A stretch of DNA of 64,000 bases from AP-15 sp035538335. GTDB taxonomy: Bacteria > Pseudomonadota > Alphaproteobacteria > ATCC43930 > CGMCC-115725. Where the stretch lies: NCBI GenBank assembly GCA_035538335.1, contig DATLKN010000008.1, positions 1 through 64,000 of the forward strand, read 5' to 3'. This document shows positions 45,154 through 54,221 of this stretch, in pieces. Position 1 is the first letter of the stretch. Each line of letters opens with the position of its first letter. The translations under genes and the position numbers were made by a program. The notes under the pieces were generated by a model that saw nothing but the letters and a program-made list of their open reading frames with translations, searched no databases and was not told where the DNA came from.

Positions 45154-46716
45154 ATGGACGCGCCCGCCCCCAATACGCCGACGAGCGCCTCGCGGCGCGC
45201 TGTTCAGGTGCCGCCTTGCGCGATGGTGATCTTCGGCTCAAGTGGCGATCTGACGAAGCGGCTCCTGATCCCAGCGCTCTACAACCTGGCGAAAGGCAAG
45301 CTGTTGCCCGATAATTTCGCGCTGATCGGCGTCGATCGCGCCGAGCGGTCGCACGAGGAGTTCCGCGACTATCTCGCCGAAGGCGTCAAGAGCTTCGTGT
45401 CCGACACCGCCGCGGGCGGGCGGACCCAGCCCTTCGACGCCGCGACCTGGGACATTCTTGCGAAGAAGATGACGCGGGTCGGCGGCGACGTCACAAAGCC
45501 CGAAACCTATCGCCAGCTCGCCGCCCAGCTTGCTTCCGTGGAAAAGGAACACGGGACGGGCGGCAACGTCGTCTTCTACCTCGCCGTGGCCGCCGCATTG
45601 TTCGCGCCGATCGTCGAGGGGCTCGGAGCGGCCGGGCTGTTGCGCGAGGAGGAGGGGCGCTGGCGGCGGGTCATCATCGAAAAGCCGTTCGGCAGCGACC
45701 TCGCCTCGGCGCAAGCGCTCAACGCCCGCATCCTGAAGCTCCTGAGAGAGCCGCAGATCTATCGGATGGACCATTTTCTCGGCAAGGAGACCGTCCAGAA
45801 CATCATGGTCCTGCGCTTTGCCAACGGCATATTCGAGCCGCTGTGGAACCGCGACCATATCGATCATGTGCAGATCAGCGTCGCCGAGACTGTCGGCGTC
45901 GAGCACCGCGCCGGCTTTTACGAGCAGACGGGCGCATTGCGCGACATGGTGCCGAACCACGTCTTTCAACTCTTCTGCCTGACCGCGATGGAGCCGCCCG
46001 GATCGTTCGCTGCCGACGCCGTGCGCACCGAGAAGACGAAGGTGCTGGAGGCGGTGCATCCGCTCGACCACGACGATGTGCGGCGCAACGTCGTGCGCGG
46101 CCAGTACGCGGCCGGGTCGATCCGGGATGCGGCGGTCCTCGGCTATCGCGATGAGGAGGGTGTCGCCCGCGACAGCCGCACCGAGACTTACGTGGCCTTG
46201 CGCCTCAACATCGACAATTGGCGCTGGGCCGGCGTGCCGTTCTATCTGCGCACCGGCAAACGGATGACCCGCCGCTCCACCGAGATCGCGATCCACTTCA
46301 AGCAGGCGCCGATCGCGATGTTCCGCGACACCACCGTCGATATCCTGACGCCGAACGTGCTGGCGCTGCAAATTCAACCGGACGAGGGCGCCTCGCTGCA
46401 ATTCGGCGCCAAGGTGCCAGGCCCGGAAATCTCATTGGGCGGCGTGCGCATGGATTTCCGCTACAAGGACTATTTCAACATCGCGCCGGCCACCGGCTAC
46501 GAGACCCTGATCTACGACTGCATGATTGGCGACCAAATCCTGTTTCAGCGCGCCGATAGCGTCGAGGAGGGCTGGGCGGTGGTGCAGCCGATCCTCGACC
46601 TGTGGCGGAGCGACAAGGCCGTGCCGGTGGAAAGCTACGCGGCCGGCAGCGCCGGCCCGGCGGCCGCAGACGAGCTGCTGTGGCGCAGCGGCCGACAATG
46701 GCGCCCGCTCGGCTGA
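45154..46716 (+). CDS. zwf: Glucose-6-phosphate 1-dehydrogenase
   Basis: A 520-residue enzyme catalysing the first oxidative pentose-phosphate step and producing NADPH. Motifs: IFGSSGDLTKRLLIPALYNL (coenzyme site), IEKPFGSDLASAQAL and RMDHFLGKETVQNIMVLRFAN with the catalytic His. ATG 45154 is 3 nt after the gnd stop. The next gene, rpe, begins 15 nt after its stop. The N-terminal ~20 residues are an Ala/Pro-rich extension. Confidence 0.94.
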   Translation: MDAPAPNTPTSASRRAVQVPPCAMVIFGSSGDLTKRLLIPALYNLAKGKLLPDNFALIGVDRAERSHEEFRDYLAEGVKSFVSDTAAGGRTQPFDAATWDILAKKMTRVGGDVTKPETYRQLAAQLASVEKEHGTGGNVVFYLAVAAALFAPIVEGLGAAGLLREEEGRWRRVIIEKPFGSDLASAQALNARILKLLREPQIYRMDHFLGKETVQNIMVLRFANGIFEPLWNRDHIDHVQISVAETVGVEHRAGFYEQTGALRDMVPNHVFQLFCLTAMEPPGSFAADAVRTEKTKVLEAVHPLDHDDVRRNVVRGQYAAGSIRDAAVLGYRDEEGVARDSRTETYVALRLNIDNWRWAGVPFYLRTGKRMTRRSTEIAIHFKQAPIAMFRDTTVDILTPNVLALQIQPDEGASLQFGAKVPGPEISLGGVRMDFRYKDYFNIAPATGYETLIYDCMIGDQILFQRADSVEEGWAVVQPILDLWRSDKAVPVESYAAGSAGPAAADELLWRSGRQWRPLG

Positions 46717-46731
46717 GGGGCGCCCCGGTTT

Positions 46732-47424
46732 ATGGCCGATCGCCCCGTCATCGTCGCGCCGTCGATTCTGTCGGCTGATTTCGGGCGCCTCGCCGAGGAA
46801 GTGCGCGCGGTCGCCGCGGCCGGCGCCGACTGGATCCACGTCGATGTGATGGACGGCCGCTTCGTGCCGAACATCACGATCGGGCCGGTCGTCATCGAGG
46901 CGGTGCGGCGGGCGACCGAGAAGCCGGTCGACGTGCACCTGATGATCGTCGAGCCGGAGCGCTATCTCGACGATTTCGCGAAAGCCGGGGCCGATCATCT
47001 GCTCATCCATTGCGAGCCCTCGGCGACGATCCATCTGCATCGCACGCTGTCCCATATCCGCGAGCTCGGAAAGCGCGCCGGCGTCGTCTTGAACCCGGCC
47101 ACTCCGATCGCCTTTGTCGAAGAGGTCCTGCATCTGTCCGACATCGTGCTCGTCATGACCGTCAATCCGGGTTTCGGCGGGCAGCGGTTCCTGCCCGAAA
47201 TGCTGCCGAAAATCCGCGCCTTACGCGCGCTGTGCGAAGAGCGCGGGGTCGCCCCGACGATCGAGGTCGATGGCGGGCTCGGCGGGGAGAACGCCTGGCA
47301 GGCGCTTGACGCCGGGGCCGATGCGATCGTCGCCGGCTCGGCCGTCTTTCATGCGCCGGACTACGCCCGCGCCGTCGCCGCGATCCGCGGCTCGCGCCGG
47401 CCATCGAAAGATCATCCGCGATGA
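46732..47424 (+). CDS. rpe: Ribulose-phosphate 3-epimerase
   Basis: A 230-residue TIM-barrel enzyme converting ribulose-5-phosphate and xylulose-5-phosphate. Diagnostic strings: APSILSADFGRLAEEV, IHVDVMDGRFVPNITIG, HLMIVEPERYL, VMTVNPGFGGQRF and TIEVDGGLGGENA. Its stop overlaps the pgl start (ATGA), so the two genes are translationally coupled. Confidence 0.94.
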   Translation: MADRPVIVAPSILSADFGRLAEEVRAVAAAGADWIHVDVMDGRFVPNITIGPVVIEAVRRATEKPVDVHLMIVEPERYLDDFAKAGADHLLIHCEPSATIHLHRTLSHIRELGKRAGVVLNPATPIAFVEEVLHLSDIVLVMTVNPGFGGQRFLPEMLPKIRALRALCEERGVAPTIEVDGGLGGENAWQALDAGADAIVAGSAVFHAPDYARAVAAIRGSRRPSKDHPR

Positions 47425-48116
47425 TCGATGTCGCAGCCGATCCCGAAGCCCTCGCCCAGCATGCGGCGGCACGGGTCGCCGGGCTCGCTCGCGCTGCCGA
47501 CGGGCGCTTCGCGATCGGCCTTTCCGGCGGCTCGACGCCGCGGCGCACCTACCAGCTGCTCACGCAACAGGCGATGCCGTGGGAGCGCATCCACTGGTTC
47601 TGGGGCGACGAGCGCTTCGTGCCCCCGGATGACAAGGACAGCAACTACCGCATGGCGCGAGAAGCTCTCTTCGACCACGTCCCGGTGCCGCCCGAGAACA
47701 TCCACAGGGTCCCGACGAGCGGCACCCCGGCCGAAGCGGCGCGTGCCTATGAAGAGGAATTGAAATCCTATTACGGCGCGAGGCGACTGGACCCGGCACG
47801 CCCGCTTTTCGATGTGCAGCTGTTGGGCCTGGGGACGGACGGCCATACCGCCTCGCTCGGGCCCGGCCGCCTGGAACTCGAGGAGCGCCGGCGCTGGGTC
47901 GTCGAGGTCGTCGGCTGGCAACCGCAGATGCGCATCACGCTGACCTATCCGGCGCTCGAATCGAGCCGGCACACGGCGTTTCTCGTCGAGGGGGCGGGCA
48001 AGCGCGCGATCCTCGCGCGGGCGCTGGCCGGCGATCGCTCGCTGCCGGCGGCCCGGCTCGCGCCGGTGGGCGAGCTCTTGTGGCTCGTCGATCGAGCGGC
48101 GCGAGGGGGTGCGTGA
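47421..48116 (+). CDS. pgl: 6-phosphogluconolactonase
   Basis: A 231-residue hydrolase linking zwf and gnd. The DevB/SOL fold is evident: FAIGLSGGSTPRRTYQLL, HWFWGDERFVPPDDKDSNY and FDVQLLGLGTDGHTASLGPG. Overlaps rpe by 4 nt and rpiA by 4 nt (GTGA). Confidence 0.93.
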   Translation: MIDVAADPEALAQHAAARVAGLARAADGRFAIGLSGGSTPRRTYQLLTQQAMPWERIHWFWGDERFVPPDDKDSNYRMAREALFDHVPVPPENIHRVPTSGTPAEAARAYEEELKSYYGARRLDPARPLFDVQLLGLGTDGHTASLGPGRLELEERRRWVVEVVGWQPQMRITLTYPALESSRHTAFLVEGAGKRAILARALAGDRSLPAARLAPVGELLWLVDRAARGGA

Positions 48117-48820
48117 GCGATCGGCGCGATGCGCTGAAGCGCGCGGCGGCGTTGCGCGCGGTCGCCGAAGTCGAGGACGGCATGGTAGTCGGGCTCGGCA
48201 CAGGCTCGACCGCGGCCTTCGTCGTCGAAGAGCTCGCCGCCCGCGTCGCGCGCGGATTGCGGATTGCCGGCATTCCCACTTCCGAGCGCACGGCGGCCAT
48301 GGCGAAGAGGCTCGGCATCCCGATCGCGGGCTTCGCCGAGCATCAGCGCCTCGATCTGACGATCGACGGGGCCGACGAGGTCGAGCGCAAGACGCTCCAT
48401 CTGATCAAGGGGTTGGGCGGGGCGCTGCTGCGCGAGAAGATCGTCGCGGCGGCGAGTCGGCGCCTCGTCATCGTCGTCGATCGGGAAAAGCTCGTCGATC
48501 GCCTCGGCGAGCGCAGCCTGGTCCCGGTCGAGGTGACGCAGTTCGGCTGGCAGGCGACTGCCGCCGCGCTGGCGCGGCTCGGCGCGGTGCCGCGGCTGCG
48601 CGCCGCCCAGACCGGCGAGCCCTACCTCACCGACGGCGGCAATTACATCCTCGACTGCCAGTTCGGCCCGATTGCCGATCCGGCGGCACTCGAGCGCGAC
48701 ATCGCGATGACCGTGGGGGCGATCGAGAGCGGGCTCTTCATTGGGCGCGCCACGGCCGTCGTCAACGCGAGCGAGGAGGGCGTCGAGGTCCTGACACCTA
48801 CAGCGGGAAGAGTCCCATGA
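48113..48820 (+). CDS. rpiA: Ribose-5-phosphate isomerase A
   Basis: A 235-residue enzyme that interconverts ribose-5-phosphate and ribulose-5-phosphate. GLGTGSTAAFVVEELA, LDLTIDGADEVERKTL and IKGLGGALLREKIVAAAS match RpiA. GTG 48113 overlaps the pgl stop. It overlaps the HAD gene start by 4 nt, continuing the chain of coupled genes. Confidence 0.93.
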   Translation: MSDRRDALKRAAALRAVAEVEDGMVVGLGTGSTAAFVVEELAARVARGLRIAGIPTSERTAAMAKRLGIPIAGFAEHQRLDLTIDGADEVERKTLHLIKGLGGALLREKIVAAASRRLVIVVDREKLVDRLGERSLVPVEVTQFGWQATAAALARLGAVPRLRAAQTGEPYLTDGGNYILDCQFGPIADPAALERDIAMTVGAIESGLFIGRATAVVNASEEGVEVLTPTAGRVP

Positions 48821-49629
48821 GCAAATTCGCACTCGTCGTTTCCGATGTCGACGGCACCCTCGTCACCCGCGACAAGGTGCTGACGCCGCGCGCGATCGCG
48901 GCGGTCGGCCGGCTGCACGACAAGGGCATCGCCTTTTCGATCTGCTCGAGCCGGCCGCCCTTCGGGCTGCGCATGCTGATCGAGCCCTTGCGCCTGCAAC
49001 TGCCGCTCGGCGGCTACAACGCCGGCTCGATCGTCATGCCCGACCTGACGGTGGTCGAACAACAACTGATCCCGCCCGAGGCTGCTAAGCTGGCGGTCGA
49101 AATCTTTCGCGCGCACAACATCGACTGTTGGGTGTTCGTCGGTAACGAGTGGGTGATCACCAACCGCCACGGCGATCACGTCGATCACGAGGCGCATACG
49201 ATCCAGACGCCGCCGACCGTCGTGCCCGAATTCGCCGAAGAGCACTTTCGCGCGGTCGGCAAGATCGTCGGCGCCAGCGACGACCACGACCGCGTCGCCC
49301 GCGTCGAGCGCGCGATGCAGGAGGCGCTCGCCGGTCGCGCCAGCGCCGGACGCTCGCAACTCTATTACTGCGACGTGATCCCGCCCGGCATCAACAAGGG
49401 GCGCATCGTCGATCTGCTGGCGCAGCGGCTACGGCTCGCGCGCGAGCAGATCGCGGTTCTCGGCGACATGGAGAACGATTTGGAGATGTTTGCCCGCGCC
49501 GGCTTTGCCGTCGCGATGGGCAACGCCGCGCCGGAGGTCAAGGCGCGCGCGCAAGGGACAACTCTGTCGAACGAGGAGGACGGCTTCGCCGCCGCGATCG
49601 AGCGCTACATCCTCGCCGTCGATTATTGA
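48817..49629 (+). CDS. HAD-superfamily hydrolase (Cof/sugar-phosphatase type)
   Basis: A 270-residue cytosolic phosphatase. HAD motif I is VSDVDGTLVTRDK, motif II the Ser of SICSSRPPF, and motif IV GDMENDLEMF. It has the large cap between motifs I and IV typical of Cof-type enzymes. As the last gene of the pentose-phosphate operon, it may dephosphorylate a sugar phosphate or a by-product, which is inference. A palindromic repeat follows it. Confidence 0.87.
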   Translation: MSKFALVVSDVDGTLVTRDKVLTPRAIAAVGRLHDKGIAFSICSSRPPFGLRMLIEPLRLQLPLGGYNAGSIVMPDLTVVEQQLIPPEAAKLAVEIFRAHNIDCWVFVGNEWVITNRHGDHVDHEAHTIQTPPTVVPEFAEEHFRAVGKIVGASDDHDRVARVERAMQEALAGRASAGRSQLYYCDVIPPGINKGRIVDLLAQRLRLAREQIAVLGDMENDLEMFARAGFAVAMGNAAPEVKARAQGTTLSNEEDGFAAAIERYILAVDY

Positions 49630-49659
49630 GAAAGGCGCGATCGCCCGGACCGAGCCGGG

Positions 49660-49721
49660 AATTGCTTCGTCGCTCGCAATGACTGCCAAGGCGTCATTGC
49701 GAGCGAAGCGAAGCAATCTCG
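49660..49721. repeat. Palindromic repeat, GTCATTGCGAG family, at the operon end
   Basis: AATTGCTTCGTCGCTCGCAA (49660-49679), extended by TGAC, and GTCATTGCGAGCGAAGCGAA (49693-49712), extended by GCAATCTCG, are inverted copies around a short centre. It lies between convergent genes and could act as a transcription barrier. The same family is at 8818-8884. Confidence 0.75.
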
Positions 49722-49739
49722 TTCAGGGCAACTGGGTGC

Positions 49740-50063
49740 CTAATACCGCCGTTGCGGCATGCCCGAGCCTTCGTATCGGTTGAAGCTCGCGATGCATTGG
49801 GCGTGCAGCTGCGGATCGGTGATCGGGCCGCATTCCTTTCTCATCCGATAGGCGCGGAAGGCGGGGTTCGTCGCCACCAGACGATCGTAATGCTGACTCT
49901 CGACGACGTTCTTGCGCGCCGACCATCCCGCCACGTCGCCGGGGTTGGTCTGCGGGCCGTTGGTGATCAGCTGGCGCTGTTGCGCCTGCGCCGGCTGGGC
50001 GATCGCGATCCCGAGCACGCAAGCCGCCGCCAAAGCCAAGCCTGTCGCAGTCTTGTTGAACAT
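49740..50063 (-). CDS. Small secreted protein of unknown function
   Basis: A 107-residue exported protein. AAGGAGG is 8 nt before ATG 50063. The signal peptide (LALAAACVLGIAIAQPAQAQ) is clear. The mature part has one motif-like pair of Cys (KECGPITDPQLHAQC) and an Asn/Tyr-rich end. Family not recognised; its C-terminus resembles small alphaproteobacterial proteins of unknown function. It lies 98 nt downstream of folD on the same strand. Confidence 0.72.
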   Translation of the reverse strand: MFNKTATGLALAAACVLGIAIAQPAQAQQRQLITNGPQTNPGDVAGWSARKNVVESQHYDRLVATNPAFRAYRMRKECGPITDPQLHAQCIASFNRYEGSGMPQRRY

Positions 50064-50161
50064 GACCGTCGCCTCCTTGCGTAAATGGTCACGCGCGGTA
50101 AACGACGCCTGCCGGGTCCCGGTTCCGTGTCCGGAATAGGGCACCGGACGGCATTCCGCCC

Positions 50162-51049
50162 CTATAGCGCCGGCTCGGCGAAGCCCCGGCGCCGGCAGGC
50201 CGCGAGCAACGTGTTGCGCAAGAGACAGGCGATCGTCATCGGGCCGACCCCGCCCGGCACCGGCGTAATTGCGCCGGCAACGCCGCTCGCCGCCGGGTAA
50301 TCGACGTCGCCGACCAAACGGCTTTTTCCGTCCACCGCCGGGATTCGGTTGATGCCGACGTCGATGACGGTTGCGCCAGGCTTGATCCAGTGGGGGCGGA
50401 CCAGTTGCGGCCGGCCGGCGGCGGCGACGAGGATGTCGGCGCGCCGGCAGATGCTCGCCGCGTCCCGACTCCTTGAGTGCGCCCAGCCGACCGAGCAATC
50501 GGCGGCGAGCAGCAGCGCCGCCATCGGCTTGCCGACGATGTTGGAGCGCCCGATCACGATCGCTTCCAGGCCCGCGAGGTCGGCGTGCACGCTTTTCAGC
50601 AACAGCATGCAGCCCTGCGGCGTCGCCGGTACCAGGCCCGGCAGCCCGCTCCACAGCCGGCCGATATTGAGCGGGTGAAAGCCGTCGACATCCTTCGCCG
50701 GGTCGACCGCGGCGATAATCCGCCGCGCCTCGATATGCGCCGGCAGCGGCAACTGGACCAGGATGCCGTCGACGCGGTCGTCGCGGTTCAGCCGCTCGAT
50801 CTCGGCGAGAAGCGCGGCCTGCGAGGTCGTCGCCGGCAGCGCCAAGGTCTGCGCGGCGAGCCCAGCGGCGGCGGCGGCGCGGTCCTTGCGGCCGACATAG
50901 CTGTGGCTTGCCGGGTCGTCGCCGACGAGGATCGCCACCAGCCCAGGCGGGGTGCCGGCCGCCGCCGCGACGTCCGCCGCCGCCGCGCCGACGCGCCGGG
51001 AAAGCTCGTCGGCGAGCGCCTTGCCGTCGATTACCCGTGCCGTTGCCAT
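50162..51049 (-). CDS. folD: Methylenetetrahydrofolate dehydrogenase/cyclohydrolase
   Basis: A 295-residue bifunctional enzyme linking methylene- and formyl-THF. Tyr51 and Lys55 (SYVGRKDRA) match the catalytic YxxxK of FolD. Other family hallmarks: VDGILVQLPLPAHI, DVDGFHPLNIGRL, VIGRSNIVGKPMAALLL and TPVPGGVGPMTIACLL. ATG 51049 follows the GAGGAGCGG site. The folate genes at 32042 and here are about 18 kb apart. Confidence 0.93.
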   Translation of the reverse strand: MATARVIDGKALADELSRRVGAAAADVAAAAGTPPGLVAILVGDDPASHSYVGRKDRAAAAAGLAAQTLALPATTSQAALLAEIERLNRDDRVDGILVQLPLPAHIEARRIIAAVDPAKDVDGFHPLNIGRLWSGLPGLVPATPQGCMLLLKSVHADLAGLEAIVIGRSNIVGKPMAALLLAADCSVGWAHSRSRDAASICRRADILVAAAGRPQLVRPHWIKPGATVIDVGINRIPAVDGKSRLVGDVDYPAASGVAGAITPVPGGVGPMTIACLLRNTLLAACRRRGFAEPAL

Positions 51050-51225
51050 CGGCCGCTCCTCGGAGATGCGCCTCGACGCCGCCCAGAATGGCCCGGGTCG
51101 CCGGGCGGCGGCAACCTACCGCGTGCCGCGGGAGATACACATCGCGATGGCATTTCCGGCTACCGGCGCATCAATCGGGGGCGGTGACGGCGCGGGTCGC
51201 CGACCCGATGTTCTGAAATCCCCTG

Positions 51226-51915
51226 CTATTCGATGAGTGCTGCGGGCAGGTGCAGGCCGACTTCCTGCATCAGCGCCCGCAAAGCCCCGCCCTGGCCGGT
51301 GGCGGCGGCGACCGCATCGTACCACAGACCGGCCTGTGCCAGGATAGCGGCGCGGCGTTCCGGCGGTGCGGCCTGCGCCGCCTGCTCGATGCCCGGGTCG
51401 GCGGCTACCCGCAAGAGCGAGGCGCTGGCAACGACGTCGCGCGAGGGCTCCTGCGAATTGACGATCGCAGAAATTGACCAAGTGTAGACGATGCCGCGCG
51501 CCAGCCGCACGCCGTAGCGGGCGAGCCGCACCCTGTGGATGCCGGCTTCGCGCGGTGACGGAATCACCAGATCGATGACCGGGGCGGCTTGCCATGGCTC
51601 GCTGATCGTCAACCGGGTCGGAAAGGCCACCGGCCCGGAAACGTAATAATAGAGCGTCGGCGACCGGTGCGTCGTCTCGCCTGCTTCGCCGTCGGGGGCA
51701 ATGAGATCGATGCTCGGCAATGCCGCCGCGATCTTGAAGGTGCCGCGCGAGGCGCCGCCGACGCGGCCGCCGGGCGCGCCGCCGACCGGCGGCTTGTAGA
51801 CCGGCGGCTGGTCGCCCGCCGCGGGGGAGGACGGCCCCGCATGAGCGAGAGGCGACGAGAGGAAAAGCGCGGCGGCGAGGAAGGTCGGCGCGGCGGTCCG
51901 CCGTTTTCCGGTCAT
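51226..51915 (-). CDS. Exported DUF928 protein
   Basis: A 229-residue protein with a signal peptide (FLAAALFLSSPLAHAG). Gly/Arg-rich linker (GGAPGGRVGGASRG) precedes a DUF928 core: APDGEAGETTHRSPTLYYYV, LPAPR-like LVIPSPREAGIHRVRL, YTWSISAIV, and the C-terminal AGLWYDAVAA and ALRALMQEVGL. I know DUF928 mainly from cyanobacterial loci next to CHAT and haemagglutinin genes, matching this context. It is the last gene of the CHAT operon, 11 nt after the protease. Function unknown. Confidence 0.8.
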   Translation of the reverse strand: MTGKRRTAAPTFLAAALFLSSPLAHAGPSSPAAGDQPPVYKPPVGGAPGGRVGGASRGTFKIAAALPSIDLIAPDGEAGETTHRSPTLYYYVSGPVAFPTRLTISEPWQAAPVIDLVIPSPREAGIHRVRLARYGVRLARGIVYTWSISAIVNSQEPSRDVVASASLLRVAADPGIEQAAQAAPPERRAAILAQAGLWYDAVAAATGQGGALRALMQEVGLHLPAALIE

Positions 51916-51926
51916 CGTCCGCCCCC

Positions 51927-54221
51927 TCACAGCCAGTCGCCGATCAACAGATAGGGCGCCCAATAGGCCGGGTGCGCAAAGCGCGGGTCGGCGGCAAGCG
52001 CGCGTTGCGCGGCGCGCAGCGCCTGCGCCCGCGACAGCCTTGCATTGAGGCCCTTGTAGAAGGCGGCGATCATTGCGCCCGAGGCCTTGTCGTTGATGTA
52101 CCACAAGGTGGCGAGGGCGCTGCGCGCCCCGGCCTTGAGCGCAACGCCGGCGAGGCCGAGCGCGGCCCGGTCGTCGCCGCTCGCCGTCTCGCAGGCGCTC
52201 AGAATGAGCAGCTCAAGCGGTATATCGCGCTTGGAGCCGTGTTTTATGTCCGATTCGAGGTCGTCCATCGTCAGCTTGCCGTCGTAAGCGAGCACGAAGG
52301 TGCGGCTCGGATCGTTGCCGAATTGGCCGTGCGAGGCGATGTGCACGATGTCGAAGCGCCCGCTCTTCAGATCGCGCGCGAACCGCGCCCGCGTGAAGGC
52401 GCTGTTGAGCAGCTCGTCGCCGCCTTCGAGTTGGTGCACGGCGGCGGCCTCGTGCTCAACGTTCGGCAGCGGCACATAGCCCTGGACGCTGTGCGAGATG
52501 CCGAGCACGAGTGCGGTGCCCACCCCGGGCGCCAGCGGCTTCGGCGCTACCAGCGTGAGGCTTGGGACGATCGCCGTGGCGTAACGGTCGACGAGGAATT
52601 GATGTCCATCGAAAAATGCCGCGAACGGCACGACGCGCAGCACTTCGTCCGGAACGATGACGAGCGTGTCGACGCGATGCGCTGTCAGCGCCGGCTCGAT
52701 CGGCCGGATGATCTGGTTGTAGAGTTGCTGCGCCGGCACCAGGTACTCGTTTGTCGTCCGTTTTTCCAGGAGCTCGCGGAAACGGGTCACCTCCCGCCGG
52801 AGCCGGTTCTCTGGTATCGGCACCGTCAAATCCCTGATTTCCTTGCCGAAGCTGACGAGGATCTCGAGCCGGTCAGGCAGCGAGACCGGGTAAAGCACGG
52901 CGGTGCCCGGCGCGATGCTTTCGATCGGCTTGTGCTGCGCCTGGAAGGCGGTGACGCAGGAATCGTGGAAATAGTCCTGCAATTCGCTCTCGCGCAGGCG
53001 ATCGACGGTTGCGCGCGCCTCGCGCAACAGCGGCTGCGCCGCGGCCGGATCGGCCTTGGCGCGGTCGAGCAGCAAAGCGGTGAACTGCAGATAGAGGGGT
53101 CCGAAGGTCGCGCGGTAAGACGATACCCCGCGGTGATACTCGACCGGGATATCCTGGCGGATCGACTGCAGATCGGCGATTGCCTCGCGATATCTGGCAA
53201 GCGCGGCGGCGATGCGGCCCTGGGCGCGGTCGAGACGACCGTCCTGCCATTCCCAGCGGAAGCGGAGGTCGGCCGAGGAGGCCCGCTGCGCCGCGAACAA
53301 TGCTTCCTCGGTCAGCCGGCGGGCGTCCTCGAGGCGCCCGGCTCGCTCGTAGAGTCGGCCCAGATTGCCGAACGCCAGGGACGACATGGTCCAGTCGTGC
53401 GACGCCTTGGCGGAAACCGTGGCCGCATGAAACGCCCGGTAGGCGGTCGCCTGTGCCTCGGGCGATAGCTTGCCGTTATCTTCGAGCAGCACCGCGCCGG
53501 CGGAGACCAGCGCCATGTCGCGCCCGTAGGAGGGCGGGGCGCGCTCGAGGCGATCGACGGCGCGCGACAATAGCGGCAGCGCGCCGCCGTGATCGGGCTG
53601 CTGCGAGGCGAGGCGGGCGGCATTGATTTCGGCAGTCGCCGCAAGGGCGCCATCATGCGCCTGCTCGGCGGCCCCGGCAGCCTGGCGATAGGCCGCCGCG
53701 GCGGCCTCGGGCCGCGCCGTAGCGGCGTAGAGGTTGCCGAGGTCGTTGCTGCTTGCGGCCAGCGTTTCAAGGTCGCCCAGTCGGCGCGCCAGAGCGCGGC
53801 TGCGCAGCAACAGCGGCTCGGCAACGGTGCTGCGCCGCGCCATGAAGGCGAGGTTGCCGAGAGCCCCGGTGGTCGCGGCGATCAACTTTTCGTCGCCCTG
53901 CCGCTCCGCCTTTTCGAGGGCAGCGTCGAGATCTTTGCGGGCATCGCGAAAATAGCCGGCGACGCGATAGGCTTCGCCGCGCCGAGCCAGTGCCTGCGCC
54001 TCGAGATCGGCCGCCCCGGTTTGCCGGCACAAGCGGATCGCCTGCGACCAGTGCCGCGTCGCCGCGACGAGGTCGCCGGCCTGGAAGGCCGCGGCGCCGC
54101 GGCCGATGTCGTCGAGCGCTTCCTTGCGGGCATTGTCGGCCTGCGCCGAGGCTGGCCGGGCTGCCACGGCGAGAAGGGCAAATGCCGCCATGAAGGCGAT
54201 GGCAGCACCGAATCGCATCAT
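51927..54221 (-). CDS. Exported TPR-CHAT caspase-like protease
   Basis: A 764-residue secreted protein. A signal peptide (AAFALLAVAARPASAQA) is followed by about ten TPR-like helical repeats (residues ~30-380; examples ALARRGEAYRVAGYFRDA, SSNDLGNLYAATARPEAA). The CHAT domain is C-terminal (~480-764), with the catalytic pair His631 (IVHIASHGQFG) and Cys677 (ILSACETASGDDR). CHAT domains are separase/caspase-like peptidases; TPRs select partners. Its ATG overlaps the cyclase stop (ATGA). A periplasmic or surface location would place it near the secreted haemagglutinins of the same operon. Confidence 0.88.
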   Translation of the reverse strand: MMRFGAAIAFMAAFALLAVAARPASAQADNARKEALDDIGRGAAAFQAGDLVAATRHWSQAIRLCRQTGAADLEAQALARRGEAYRVAGYFRDARKDLDAALEKAERQGDEKLIAATTGALGNLAFMARRSTVAEPLLLRSRALARRLGDLETLAASSNDLGNLYAATARPEAAAAAYRQAAGAAEQAHDGALAATAEINAARLASQQPDHGGALPLLSRAVDRLERAPPSYGRDMALVSAGAVLLEDNGKLSPEAQATAYRAFHAATVSAKASHDWTMSSLAFGNLGRLYERAGRLEDARRLTEEALFAAQRASSADLRFRWEWQDGRLDRAQGRIAAALARYREAIADLQSIRQDIPVEYHRGVSSYRATFGPLYLQFTALLLDRAKADPAAAQPLLREARATVDRLRESELQDYFHDSCVTAFQAQHKPIESIAPGTAVLYPVSLPDRLEILVSFGKEIRDLTVPIPENRLRREVTRFRELLEKRTTNEYLVPAQQLYNQIIRPIEPALTAHRVDTLVIVPDEVLRVVPFAAFFDGHQFLVDRYATAIVPSLTLVAPKPLAPGVGTALVLGISHSVQGYVPLPNVEHEAAAVHQLEGGDELLNSAFTRARFARDLKSGRFDIVHIASHGQFGNDPSRTFVLAYDGKLTMDDLESDIKHGSKRDIPLELLILSACETASGDDRAALGLAGVALKAGARSALATLWYINDKASGAMIAAFYKGLNARLSRAQALRAAQRALAADPRFAHPAYWAPYLLIGDWL

